Assembly: GCF_900143625.1 (NCBI RefSeq)
Contig: NZ_FRFF01000124.1
Coordinates: 29,270 to 93,269 of the forward strand
Direction of reading: 5' to 3'
DNA length: 64,000 nt
Origin: Nocardiopsis sp. JB363
Lineage (GTDB): Bacteria > Actinomycetota > Actinomycetes > Streptosporangiales > Streptosporangiaceae
Positions 57,625-64,000 of this stretch are shown here, in pieces (within the stretch, counting starts at the first letter, position 1; every line of letters starts with the position of its first letter). The notes beneath the pieces were generated by a model, which searched no databases, was not told the DNA's origin, and saw only the letters and a list, made by a program, of their open reading frames with translations. A program made the translations under genes and the position numbers.

Positions 57625-58758
57625 ATGGTCCACACACCCCTGACCCTCACCGGCGCGCGCGTAGTGACGGCCGACGGCACGCACGACGGCTGGGCGCGGA
57701 TCGAGAACGGACGGGTGACCGAACTCGGCACCGGCGACCCCGGCCCGGGTGAGCGTCACGACGTCGGCGGGCGACTGATCGCCCCGGGGTTGGTCGACAC
57801 CCACATCCACGGCGGGGCGGGGCGCTCCTTCCCCGAAGCCGACCCGGAGGGGACGCGCGAGATCGTGGAGTTCAACCGGCGTTCGGGGGTGACCTCCGTG
57901 GTGGGCGGGATGGTCGCGGCCTCCCCGAAGGAGACGATCCGCCAGGTCTCGGCGTTGGCCGAGGCGTGTGAGGAGGGCACGCTGTCCGGGGTGTACCTGG
58001 AGGGTCCGTTCATCGCCGAGGCGCGGTGCGGCGCCCACGACCCCGACCTGCTGCGCGACCCGGACACCGCGGAGTTCGACGCGTGGCTGAAGGCGGGCCG
58101 GGGACACGTTCGCATGATCACGGTCGCCCCCGAACTGCCGGGCGCCCTGGAGTTGATCCGCGCCGCGGTGTCGTCGGGCGTGGTGGTGGCGATGGGGCAC
58201 ACCGAGGCCACCTACGAGCAGACCCTGGCCGCGATCGACGCCGGAGCGACGGTGGCCACGCATCTCTACAACGCGATGCGCCCGCTCAACCACCGCGACC
58301 CGGGGCCCATCGCGGCGGTCCTGGGCGACGAGCGCGTGACGGTGGAGCTGATCCTGGACAACGTGCACGTCCACCCGGGCGCGGCGAGACTGGTGTTCGA
58401 CGCGGCTGGCCCGGGTCGGGTGTCGCTGGTGACGGACGCGATGTCGGCGACCGGGCTCGGCGACGGCGAGTACACGCTGGGCGATCTGCGGGTGCGGGTG
58501 AGCGAGGGGCGCGCGCACGTGATCGAGACGGGTGCGATCGCCTCCAGCACCATCGTGCTGCCGCAGGCGGTGCGCAACACGGTCGCCATGGGGGTGCCGG
58601 TGGCGGAGGCCGTGCGTTCGGCGTCCTCGGTGCCGGCGACCGCCTTGGGCCTGACCGAGGTCGGCCGGGTCGAGGTCGGCCGGCACGCCGATCTGGTCGT
58701 GCTCAATGAGGACCTTTCGGTCGCCGACGTGATGTACCGGGGCAGGTGGGTCTCCTAG
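57625..58758 (+). CDS. nagA: N-acetylglucosamine-6-phosphate deacetylase
   Basis: A 377-residue amidohydrolase. LIAPGLVDTHIHGGAG holds the HxH motif, GVYLEGPFIAEARCGAHDPDLL the metal-binding Glu and phosphate contact, AMGHTEATYEQTL and ATHLYNAMRPLNHR two further metal histidines, and VSLVTDAMSATG the catalytic Asp. It yields glucosamine-6-phosphate, the effector of DasR, whose gene is at 33215. No full dre site is seen in its promoter. Confidence 0.95.
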   Translation: MVHTPLTLTGARVVTADGTHDGWARIENGRVTELGTGDPGPGERHDVGGRLIAPGLVDTHIHGGAGRSFPEADPEGTREIVEFNRRSGVTSVVGGMVAASPKETIRQVSALAEACEEGTLSGVYLEGPFIAEARCGAHDPDLLRDPDTAEFDAWLKAGRGHVRMITVAPELPGALELIRAAVSSGVVVAMGHTEATYEQTLAAIDAGATVATHLYNAMRPLNHRDPGPIAAVLGDERVTVELILDNVHVHPGAARLVFDAAGPGRVSLVTDAMSATGLGDGEYTLGDLRVRVSEGRAHVIETGAIASSTIVLPQAVRNTVAMGVPVAEAVRSASSVPATALGLTEVGRVEVGRHADLVVLNEDLSVADVMYRGRWVS

Positions 58759-58860
58759 CGGCGTGTCGTGAGCACGGTACGGGGGAGTAACTTATCTCTG
58801 AGTGACAATTGTCAACAGGGCATCGAGGAATGCACCGTGCTCGTCACGAAAGGATCCGCC

Positions 58861-59169
58861 ATGGCCCAGTCGAGACAGGCGAACGACCAGCAGCCGACCC
58901 GGGCGCCCTCCGAGGAACAAGAACACCTCGGCAAGCTCGCCGGTGAACTGTCCCGCTACGAAGTCCGTGCGGAAGTGGTGGAGGAGCCGGGGTTGTGCCT
59001 ACGCGTCAGCAACCCGGAGTCCGTCCACGCGGTCGAGGACGTGATCTGTGAACGCCGAGAACACGACTACGCGTTCATCGCATCGTTCGGGGTCCACTTG
59101 GGCAACAGCGGCAGCCTGTCGCTCACGGCCCACAAGATCGCGTGGTTGGTGGGGATCACCAAGGAGTGA
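58861..59169 (+). CDS. uncharacterised small protein, 102 aa
   Basis: A 102-residue protein with a charged, Gln-rich N-terminus and a compact C-terminal part: YEVRAEVVEEPGLCLRVSNPES, CERREHDYAFIASFGVHLG, TAHKIAWLVGI. It looks like a small alpha/beta domain. I do not recognise the family. ATG 58861 has AAAGGA upstream; an in-frame GTG at 58768 is possible but less likely. A hairpin follows. Confidence 0.75.
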   Translation: MAQSRQANDQQPTRAPSEEQEHLGKLAGELSRYEVRAEVVEEPGLCLRVSNPESVHAVEDVICERREHDYAFIASFGVHLGNSGSLSLTAHKIAWLVGITKE

Positions 59170-59180
59170 AGGACCCGCGT

Positions 59181-59206
59181 CCGAGGGGGCGGTACAGCCC
59201 CCTCGG
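59181..59206 (+). terminator. hairpin after 102-aa protein gene
   Basis: CCGAGGGGGC and GCCCCCTCGG form a perfect 10-bp stem with a GGTACA loop, 11 bp after the stop. Confidence 0.75.
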
Positions 59207-59293
59207 GTGCGCCCGAGGAACTTCGGCCGGAGAACCCCGCTCAGGGGAGTTGGTACCTTCGCCAGAGGAACCCCCGGACGAAGAGGATGCCCC

Positions 59294-59800
59294 GTGAGCG
59301 CCTTCCGCTACGAGCTCGAACCCGTCGACGAGAGCTACTTCGACTCCGCCCCGATGCACTGGCGGGTGGGGCTGGAACTGGCGGCCGGACCCGACGAGGT
59401 CTGGGCCGAGCTCACCTCACCCCGACCCCTGTCCTGGTGTCGGGCGCTCGGGGACGTGCACTACACCACTGAGGCGCCCTACGGCGTCGGCACCATCCGA
59501 GAGGCCCGTGTCCTCGGCGCGTACCGGATGCGCGAACACTTCTTCCGCTGGGACGAGGCGGAGCGCCGCAAGTCCTTCTACGCCACCGAGGGCACGCTCC
59601 CGCTGTTCAGCTCGTTCGCCGAGGACTACCACGTGGTGCCCTTCGACGGCGGCAGCAAGCTCGTGTGGTCGTTCGCGTTCACCCCCTGGCAGGGACTGGA
59701 CAGCGCCCTACAGTTGGGGCGCCCCTTGACCGAGAGCATGCTCGCCTCCCTGGTCAAGGACACCCGCGCCCATTTCGGTCCCCTCACCGAGGTCCACTGA
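59294..59800 (+). CDS. SRPBCC/polyketide-cyclase-like protein
   Basis: A 168-residue protein with the START-like pattern: MHWRVGLELAAGPDEVWAELTSPRPLSWCRAL (first strand and helix), VGTIREARVLGAYRMREHFFRWDE, and a long C-terminal helix (TESMLASLVKDTRAHFGPL). The fold binds hydrophobic ligands. GTG 59294 is chosen from where the fold begins. Convergent with the gene at 59824. Confidence 0.85.
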   Translation: MSAFRYELEPVDESYFDSAPMHWRVGLELAAGPDEVWAELTSPRPLSWCRALGDVHYTTEAPYGVGTIREARVLGAYRMREHFFRWDEAERRKSFYATEGTLPLFSSFAEDYHVVPFDGGSKLVWSFAFTPWQGLDSALQLGRPLTESMLASLVKDTRAHFGPLTEVH

Positions 59801-59823
59801 CCCCGGCGAAGCCGACGGGCCCG

Positions 59824-60540
59824 TCAGCGGTTGCGGACCCTTGCGACCAACCAGAACACGCCCAGGACCGCGCCCACGCCGATGAGCGCTCCGACCCCGG
59901 CGCCCGCCATGGTGGCCACCCGGTCGGCGTTGTCGCCCTCCCAGAGGGTGCCGCCCAGGCTGTACAGGGAGATCACCAGGACGACCAGCGCGATCCCGAT
60001 CGTCAGTAGGCCGGCCGGGCTCCAGAAGAACCGCTTACGGGTGGGTTCGGGACGTTCGGCCAGTTCGGCGGCGGGCCCGACCAACGCGGCCCTGGCCCGC
60101 TTGAAGTAGGCGAAGGTGAAGTAGTGACCGGCGGGCTCCCAGCCCTCCGGGGCCAAGCGGCCCAGTGACCGCTCACGCTCACGGCGCCCGGGGGCGATCT
60201 CCTGGCGGTACTCCCAGATCTGCGGTTGCTCACCACGGTGGCTGACGAAGCGGCCGAACCGGTCCACCCGGTCGACCTCCCAGCCCTGGGCGCCCAACTC
60301 GTTGAGCCGCTCGGTGGCCGCGAAGGAGTCCGCCGCCCACACCAGGCTCTCGGGGGCGGGCTCGGGGCCCTCCTCCCCCACCAGATCGTCGGCGAACTCG
60401 GTGGGCGGTCCGAACTCCTCCTCCGGGTCGAGGTCGCCCTCGGCCAGGAACGCGGACAGGTCGTCGGTGGTGCTTCGGATCCGATCCTCGGACACCCCAC
60501 GCTCACGCAGCAGCGTCGCCAACTCGTCGAGGTAATTCAT
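59824..60540 (-). CDS. DUF2812-like protein with HAAS-type N-terminus and two TM helices
   Basis: A 238-residue protein. MNYLDELATLLRERGVSEDRI is like the HAAS/DUF1700 signalling domain that accompanies PadR regulators. The middle (SLVWAADSFAATERLNELGAQGWEVDRVDRFGRF to GWEPAGHYFTFAYFKR) resembles DUF2812. Two helices close the protein (TIGIALVVLVISLY and GAGVGALIGVGAVLGVFWLV). It overlaps the PadR stop by ATGA. Probably a PadR-linked membrane sensor. Confidence 0.8.
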   Translation of the reverse strand: MNYLDELATLLRERGVSEDRIRSTTDDLSAFLAEGDLDPEEEFGPPTEFADDLVGEEGPEPAPESLVWAADSFAATERLNELGAQGWEVDRVDRFGRFVSHRGEQPQIWEYRQEIAPGRRERERSLGRLAPEGWEPAGHYFTFAYFKRARAALVGPAAELAERPEPTRKRFFWSPAGLLTIGIALVVLVISLYSLGGTLWEGDNADRVATMAGAGVGALIGVGAVLGVFWLVARVRNR

Positions 60541-60869
60541 CGGACCCCGCCCTTCTTCAGAACCTCGCGTACGGATGTGTCGAACTCCAGCCAGGCGGCG
60601 CCCTGCTCGGCCAGGACTTCGCGGCCCTGGTCGGTCAGGTGGTAGTAACGCCGACCCGGCCCTTTCTCGGCCGCGCGGAACTCCGCGACGACCAGGCCCG
60701 CCTCCTCCAACCGGTTGAGCACCGGGTAGAGGGTGCCGCCCTTGATCCGGCCGAATCCGGCCTCGTCCAGGCCGGCGGCCAAGGCGTAGCCGTAGCTCTC
60801 GCCCTCGGTCAGTTCGGCCAGCACGAGGAGGTCCAGGACCCCCTTCAACCAGCTCGATCGTCGATCCAT
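60537..60869 (-). CDS. PadR family transcriptional regulator
   Basis: A 110-residue PadR protein: WLKGVLDLLVLAELTEGESYGYALAAGL, RIKGGTLYPVLNRLEEAGLVV and GRRYYHLTDQGREVL form the winged helix, with a short dimerisation helix at the end. It sits between a CPBP protease and the DUF2812-like gene in one operon. The four phased CTAG boxes upstream of the operon are probable targets. Confidence 0.92.
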   Translation of the reverse strand: MDRRSSWLKGVLDLLVLAELTEGESYGYALAAGLDEAGFGRIKGGTLYPVLNRLEEAGLVVAEFRAAEKGPGRRYYHLTDQGREVLAEQGAAWLEFDTSVREVLKKGGVR

Positions 60870-60880
60870 GCGTCGCTCCT

Positions 60881-61618
60881 TCAGGCGGCGGGGATGTGGT
60901 GTTCGGCCGACTCGGTGTCCGGCCTGGGGGTGAGCAGCAGGGCACGCAGGTCGATGAGGACGTGCACGAGGATCGGCAGGAGCAGACTGCCGCTGCTCAG
61001 GTAGAGGTAGGTCAGCACGAGTCCGATCAGGCCGACCCCCAGCATGCTCTTCGGGCCCTGGTACAGGTGCGCGAGGGTGAAAACAGCCAGGCTGAGTCCG
61101 GCGGCCACGTACAGCGGCAGTCCGAGGGAGACGCCGACGGCGATGAGCAGCCCACGGAAGACGATCTCCTCGCACACCCCGGCGGTGACCGAGGTGCCCA
61201 CGGCGCACCAGCGTTCCTTGGCGTTCCGCGGCAGCATGGGTTCCAGTTCCGCGGGGCCCTGGATCCCCTTCCCTTTGCGTGTGACCAGGGTGAGCACCAG
61301 TATCGCGGCCACGGAGCCGATCAGGATGCTGCCGAGAAACCCCCAGTCGACGTCCGAGTGGAAACCCAGGTGGGTCCACTCGACACCGGGCGAGAGCAGG
61401 ACCACCAGGGCGACGAGCCCGGTCAGCCCCCAGAAGACGGCCATGCCGGTGCCGAAGAAGCGCGCGTAGGCGCCGGGGACGCTGTCACGGTCACGCTGGA
61501 ACTTCGCGAACGTGTGCTTGCCCCAGAAAGGCTCGACCAACAGCAGGTACGCGGCGATCAGGGCCACGATGGCCAGGGCGGGTCCGGAGAAGGCCGGTAC
61601 GGAGTATTCGGGGGGCAT
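60881..61618 (-). CDS. CPBP family intramembrane metalloprotease
   Basis: A 245-residue polytopic protein with the Abi/CPBP motifs: VCEEIVFRGLL (EExxxR), FTLAHLYQG (FxxxH) and LPILVHVLIDL (HxxxD/N). These glutamic-type or metal proteases process membrane proteins. Eight or so helices. ATG 61618 has GAGG at a proper distance; GTG 61627 is too close to it. First gene of the CPBP-PadR-DUF2812 operon. Confidence 0.88.
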   Translation of the reverse strand: MPPEYSVPAFSGPALAIVALIAAYLLLVEPFWGKHTFAKFQRDRDSVPGAYARFFGTGMAVFWGLTGLVALVVLLSPGVEWTHLGFHSDVDWGFLGSILIGSVAAILVLTLVTRKGKGIQGPAELEPMLPRNAKERWCAVGTSVTAGVCEEIVFRGLLIAVGVSLGLPLYVAAGLSLAVFTLAHLYQGPKSMLGVGLIGLVLTYLYLSSGSLLLPILVHVLIDLRALLLTPRPDTESAEHHIPAA

Positions 61619-61631
61619 CCGTGTCACCTCA

Positions 61632-61686
61632 CTAGGTTCGGTTTCTACCTAGACGGTAAACCAACCTAGTTAGGATTACAACCTAG
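61632..61686 (-). promoter_or_regulatory. four CTAG boxes at 17-bp period over the CPBP promoter
   Basis: CTAG occurs at 61632, 61649, 61666 and 61683, exactly 17 bp apart. Two repeats read CTAGGTTG and one CTAGGTAG on the minus strand. CTAGGT-N9-ACCTAG (61632-61652) is a perfect inverted repeat. TTGTAA followed after 17 bp by TACCGT gives a promoter inside the array. The outermost box overlaps the stop codon of the MFS gene. Confidence 0.65.
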
Positions 61687-62885
61687 ATAGCCGTGCGGAC
61701 TCCCCGAGGACGCACGAACCGCCGGCCGAACAACGCCACCGACAGCACCCCGACCAGCCCCGCCAGGGCCACCACCAGGTGCGTCGGCAGGAACTCCGCC
61801 ACCGCCCCGGCCAGTGCGAACCCCACCCCCTGGGTGATCATCAGCCCGGCCGAGCCCAGCGCGAACACCCGCCCGCGCAACGCCTCCGGGGTCTCCGCCA
61901 AGAGCAGCGCGTCCAGCGCCAGCGTGTACCCCCAGCCCAGGGCGCCCAGACCCAGAACGCCCACCGCGAGCGCCGGACCCGGGTCCAGGACGAACAGCGT
62001 CATCGGCAGGAAGGACACGAACGCCAACGGCAGCATCCACCTGCGGCGCGCCCCGGCGGTGAGCAACGACCCGGCGGCGAGCTCACCCACGACCGTCCCC
62101 ACCGGGCCGGCGGTCAACAGCAGCGCCACCAGCATCGGACCACCGCCCATACCCGCCGCCAGCGGTGCCGCCAGCGCCTCCGGCCACACGAACAGCGCCG
62201 CCGGCACCCAGCTCAGCAGGAAGACCGCGCGCAGCCGCGGCAACCGCATCGCGTCGCGCACCCCGCCCAGGGAGGAGGCGACCAGGCCCCCGGACCCCCC
62301 GCGTCCGGGACGGTGCCGGGTCCCCACCGCCACCAGCAGGGCCGAACCGACCATCAGGGCCGCGGCGACCAGAAGCGCGGTCGTGTGCGAGGCGAGCAAC
62401 ATCAGGGCCCCACCGAACGAGAACCCGCCGATCTGCGCGGTCTGCGCCGCGATCCGCAGCAGCGAACGCCCCAGTGGAAAACCCTCCGCGTCGAGCACGT
62501 CGGCCAGGGCGGCCGAACGCGCACCCGAGTACACCGGGGCGACCGTCCCGCTCACCACCAACAACGCCAGCATCACCGGCACCGGCGCTCCGGGGATCGC
62601 CATACACGCCATCACCGCGCCGCTGACCAGCTGTGCCACCACCATCACCGGCCGGACCGGGAAACGGTCCGCCACCGACGACAACAGAGCGGCGCCCAGC
62701 AGATGGGGCACGAACCCCAACGCGAAGGCCAGCGAGGACAACAGCGGCGATCCGGTGCGGTCGAAGATCAGGACGGACAGGGTGATCTGCACCGCGACCA
62801 GAGCCAGGATCGACAGGATCTCGGCGGCGAACAGCACCCGGAACTCGGGAACGGAGAGCACCCGACGGAAGGAGGATTCGGACAT
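61683..62885 (-). CDS. MFS transporter
   Basis: A 400-residue transporter with about twelve helices, of the MFS_1/MFS_3 type. RVLSVPEFRVLFAAEILSILALV opens the protein, LLSSVADRFPVRPVMV is the conserved loop 2-3 motif, and DALLLAETPEALRGRVFALGSAG the loop near helix 10. It is divergent from an ArsR-type regulator, which probably controls it. ATG 62885 or the nearby 62894 may be used; neither has a strong ribosome-binding site. Confidence 0.88.
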   Translation of the reverse strand: MSESSFRRVLSVPEFRVLFAAEILSILALVAVQITLSVLIFDRTGSPLLSSLAFALGFVPHLLGAALLSSVADRFPVRPVMVVAQLVSGAVMACMAIPGAPVPVMLALLVVSGTVAPVYSGARSAALADVLDAEGFPLGRSLLRIAAQTAQIGGFSFGGALMLLASHTTALLVAAALMVGSALLVAVGTRHRPGRGGSGGLVASSLGGVRDAMRLPRLRAVFLLSWVPAALFVWPEALAAPLAAGMGGGPMLVALLLTAGPVGTVVGELAAGSLLTAGARRRWMLPLAFVSFLPMTLFVLDPGPALAVGVLGLGALGWGYTLALDALLLAETPEALRGRVFALGSAGLMITQGVGFALAGAVAEFLPTHLVVALAGLVGVLSVALFGRRFVRPRGVRTAI

Positions 62886-62922
62886 GGGCCCCATCCTGTG
62901 CCGCCCGAGGGGACCGCTCAAC

Positions 62923-62944
62923 GGATTCGGGTATGTTCGAATCC
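62923..62944. promoter_or_regulatory. GGATTCG inverted repeat at MFS/regulator start
   Basis: GGATTCG-N8-CGAATCC is a perfect 22-bp inverted repeat between the divergent genes. It covers a TATGTT -10 box (62932-62937) and ends directly before ATG 62945, an alternative start of the regulator. It is a probable autorepression site. Confidence 0.55.
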
Positions 62945-63925
62945 ATGCCGGGACAGGTGGTCTTCGAACACGAGGACCTGCTGCGTTGCAGGTTCGCCGT
63001 CTCTCCACTCTGGGAGACCCTCGCCGCCCTGCACACCCTCTTCGAACCCCACCGCCAGAGCTTCCACCTACCGTGGGTCCGCTCTGCCCGACTCCCCGAC
63101 GACGTCGACCTCGCCCTGGTGGGTCTGCTCTTCCCCCGCCCCGGCTACGTGCCGGACTTCCTGAGCCCTCCCCCGGTCGGCCCGCTCACCTCCATCGAGG
63201 ACGGCCTCGCCCAGATCAGATCCACCTCGGCGACCCAGGTGACGAGCGAACTACGCGCCTGTCTCCTGGACCCTCGCCGTGCCCTGCCCCCGAGCGTGAC
63301 CGACCCGCTGCTGGCCGACCCCGCGGCCACCCGCGACTCCCTGGCCGACCTGTTGGCCACCTGCTGGGAACACCTGGTGCGCCCGCACTGGCCACGCCTG
63401 CGCGCGCTTTTGGACGCCGACCTGTCGCTGCGGGCCCACACCCTGGCCCGACGGGGTCTGGCCACCCTCATCGCCGACCTGGACGACCGACTCACCTGGG
63501 ACGGCCACACGCTGCGGGTGGCAGGGCCTTCCGCCCCCGAACGACTGCACCTGGGCAACCGCGGTCTCCTGCTGATGCCGAGCGCCTTCGTCTGGCCCGA
63601 ACTGATCCTCATCGGTGAGGAGCCGTGGCAGCCCACCCTGATCTACCCGGCCCGAGGAGTAGGTGGGTTGTGGTCACCCGGCGAACGTTCCCCCGAGGCG
63701 TTGGTCGCGGTCCTGGGCCGCACCCGCGCCCGGATCCTGTCCCACCTGGGTCTCCCCGAGACCACCGGGAACCTGGCCGCCCGCCTGGAACTGGCCCCGG
63801 CCACGGTGTCGACCAACCTGTCCGCCCTGCGCGACGCGGGCCTATTGGAGTCCTGGCGCGCCGGCCGCGAGGTGTTCTACGTCAGGTCTCCCCTGGGCAC
63901 CGCCCTGGTCGGACAAGCCCCCTGA
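62933..63925 (+). CDS. ArsR-type winged-helix regulator with DUF5937-like N-terminus
   Basis: A 330-residue regulator. The N-terminal part (VVFEHEDLLRCRFAVSPLWETLAALHTLFEP onward) fits DUF5937, a domain found in actinobacterial ArsR-like proteins. The C-terminal HTH is ALVAVLGRTRARILSHLG, TTGNLAARLELAPATVSTNLSALRDAGLLESWRAGREVFYVRS. It probably regulates the divergent MFS gene. ATG 62933 lies inside an inverted repeat; ATG 62945, 7 bp after a -10 box, would be leaderless and is a real alternative. Confidence 0.88.
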   Translation: MFESMPGQVVFEHEDLLRCRFAVSPLWETLAALHTLFEPHRQSFHLPWVRSARLPDDVDLALVGLLFPRPGYVPDFLSPPPVGPLTSIEDGLAQIRSTSATQVTSELRACLLDPRRALPPSVTDPLLADPAATRDSLADLLATCWEHLVRPHWPRLRALLDADLSLRAHTLARRGLATLIADLDDRLTWDGHTLRVAGPSAPERLHLGNRGLLLMPSAFVWPELILIGEEPWQPTLIYPARGVGGLWSPGERSPEALVAVLGRTRARILSHLGLPETTGNLAARLELAPATVSTNLSALRDAGLLESWRAGREVFYVRSPLGTALVGQAP

Positions 63926-63936
63926 ACACAGAAAAG

Positions 63937-64000
63937 CCCCCGGACCGCGCCGAAGCACGACCCAAGGGCAACGAAGGGGGTACCTCTGGGGGTCCGGGGG
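63937..64000 (+). terminator. inverted repeat at window end
   Basis: CCCCCGGACC (63937-63946) pairs with GGTCCGGGGG (63991-64000), separated by 44 bases. The right arm reaches the window end and may continue. It follows the regulator stop by 11 bp. Confidence 0.4.

Noticed and set aside
57624..57640. TGGTCCACACAC at the nagA start codon as a DasR site
   Set aside because: Only the left half fits the DasR element; the right half is not symmetric, and the position inside the coding start is doubtful. The site upstream of dasR is much better.
62930..62947. GTTCGAATCC, resembling a tRNA T-arm
   Set aside because: No acceptor stem, anticodon arm or D-arm surrounds it. It is one half of the GGATTCG/CGAATCC inverted repeat at a promoter.

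Overview
The window is a continuous piece of chromosome from a high-GC actinomycete. It carries mycothiol-type SigR/RsrA, a WblE/WhiB1-type Fe-S protein, a DasR-type GntR regulator, a fused Kgd/E1o-E2o 2-oxoglutarate enzyme and a SigB/SigF-type sigma factor with its own anti-sigma factor. Gene order around kgd, malic enzyme, the amino-acid ABC cassette, the sigma factor, wblE, pdtaS, dasR and sigR-rsrA resembles, from memory, the SCO5210-SCO5281 block of Streptomyces coelicolor. Protein style suggests a Nocardiopsis-like genus; this is inference. I saw no tRNA, rRNA, CRISPR array, insertion sequence or prophage, so most of the window looks like conserved core genome.

Layout: 1-2145, end of a class-III aminotransferase and a CoA-acylating aldehyde dehydrogenase. 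2405-7072, a small Cys-rich protein, a nitrilase-family amidase, and a TetR/ABC exporter operon. 7102-13679, a winged-helix regulator with a membrane partner behind paired palindromes, an alpha/beta hydrolase, rlmN plus a VTT protein, an unknown protein, an MFS transporter and a BlaI-type regulator. 14214-20337, kgd with a tiny DUF6104 gene, a DUF4097/PadR pair and an orphan HicB-like protein. 20359-26519, a serine hydrolase, malic enzyme and an amino-acid ABC transporter. 26789-33955, a methyltransferase, GNAT, anti-sigma/sigma pair, lipid kinase, wblE, pdtaS and dasR. 34084-39387, an SDR, a tandem HD/HD-GYP membrane pair with a 25-residue hydrophobic micro-ORF upstream, and rsrA-sigR.

39702-43976 holds a methyltransferase, a membrane protein, thiC under a TPP riboswitch and an SRAP protease. 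44033-55294 is a minus-strand envelope-glycan cluster: DUF2613 micro-protein, GT4, a 1494-residue AftD-like GT-C enzyme, a DUF3068 protein, another polytopic protein and a membrane-anchored SGNH hydrolase. Two TAGAAC-N2-GTT/GATNTA near-palindromes lie upstream of its two transcription units. 55486-64000 holds a DMT-type membrane protein, an FMN reductase behind a cysteine-type leader peptide, nagA, small conserved proteins, a PadR/CPBP operon behind four CTAG boxes phased at exactly 17 bp, and a divergent MFS/ArsR-type pair.

The points most worth a second look are regulatory or small: the shared operator of the glycan cluster, the cysteine leader peptide, the SigR promoter with an upstream SigR' start, the phased CTAG repeats, the HD-GYP micro-ORF with its AT-rich leader, and candidate Crp, DasR and winged-helix sites.
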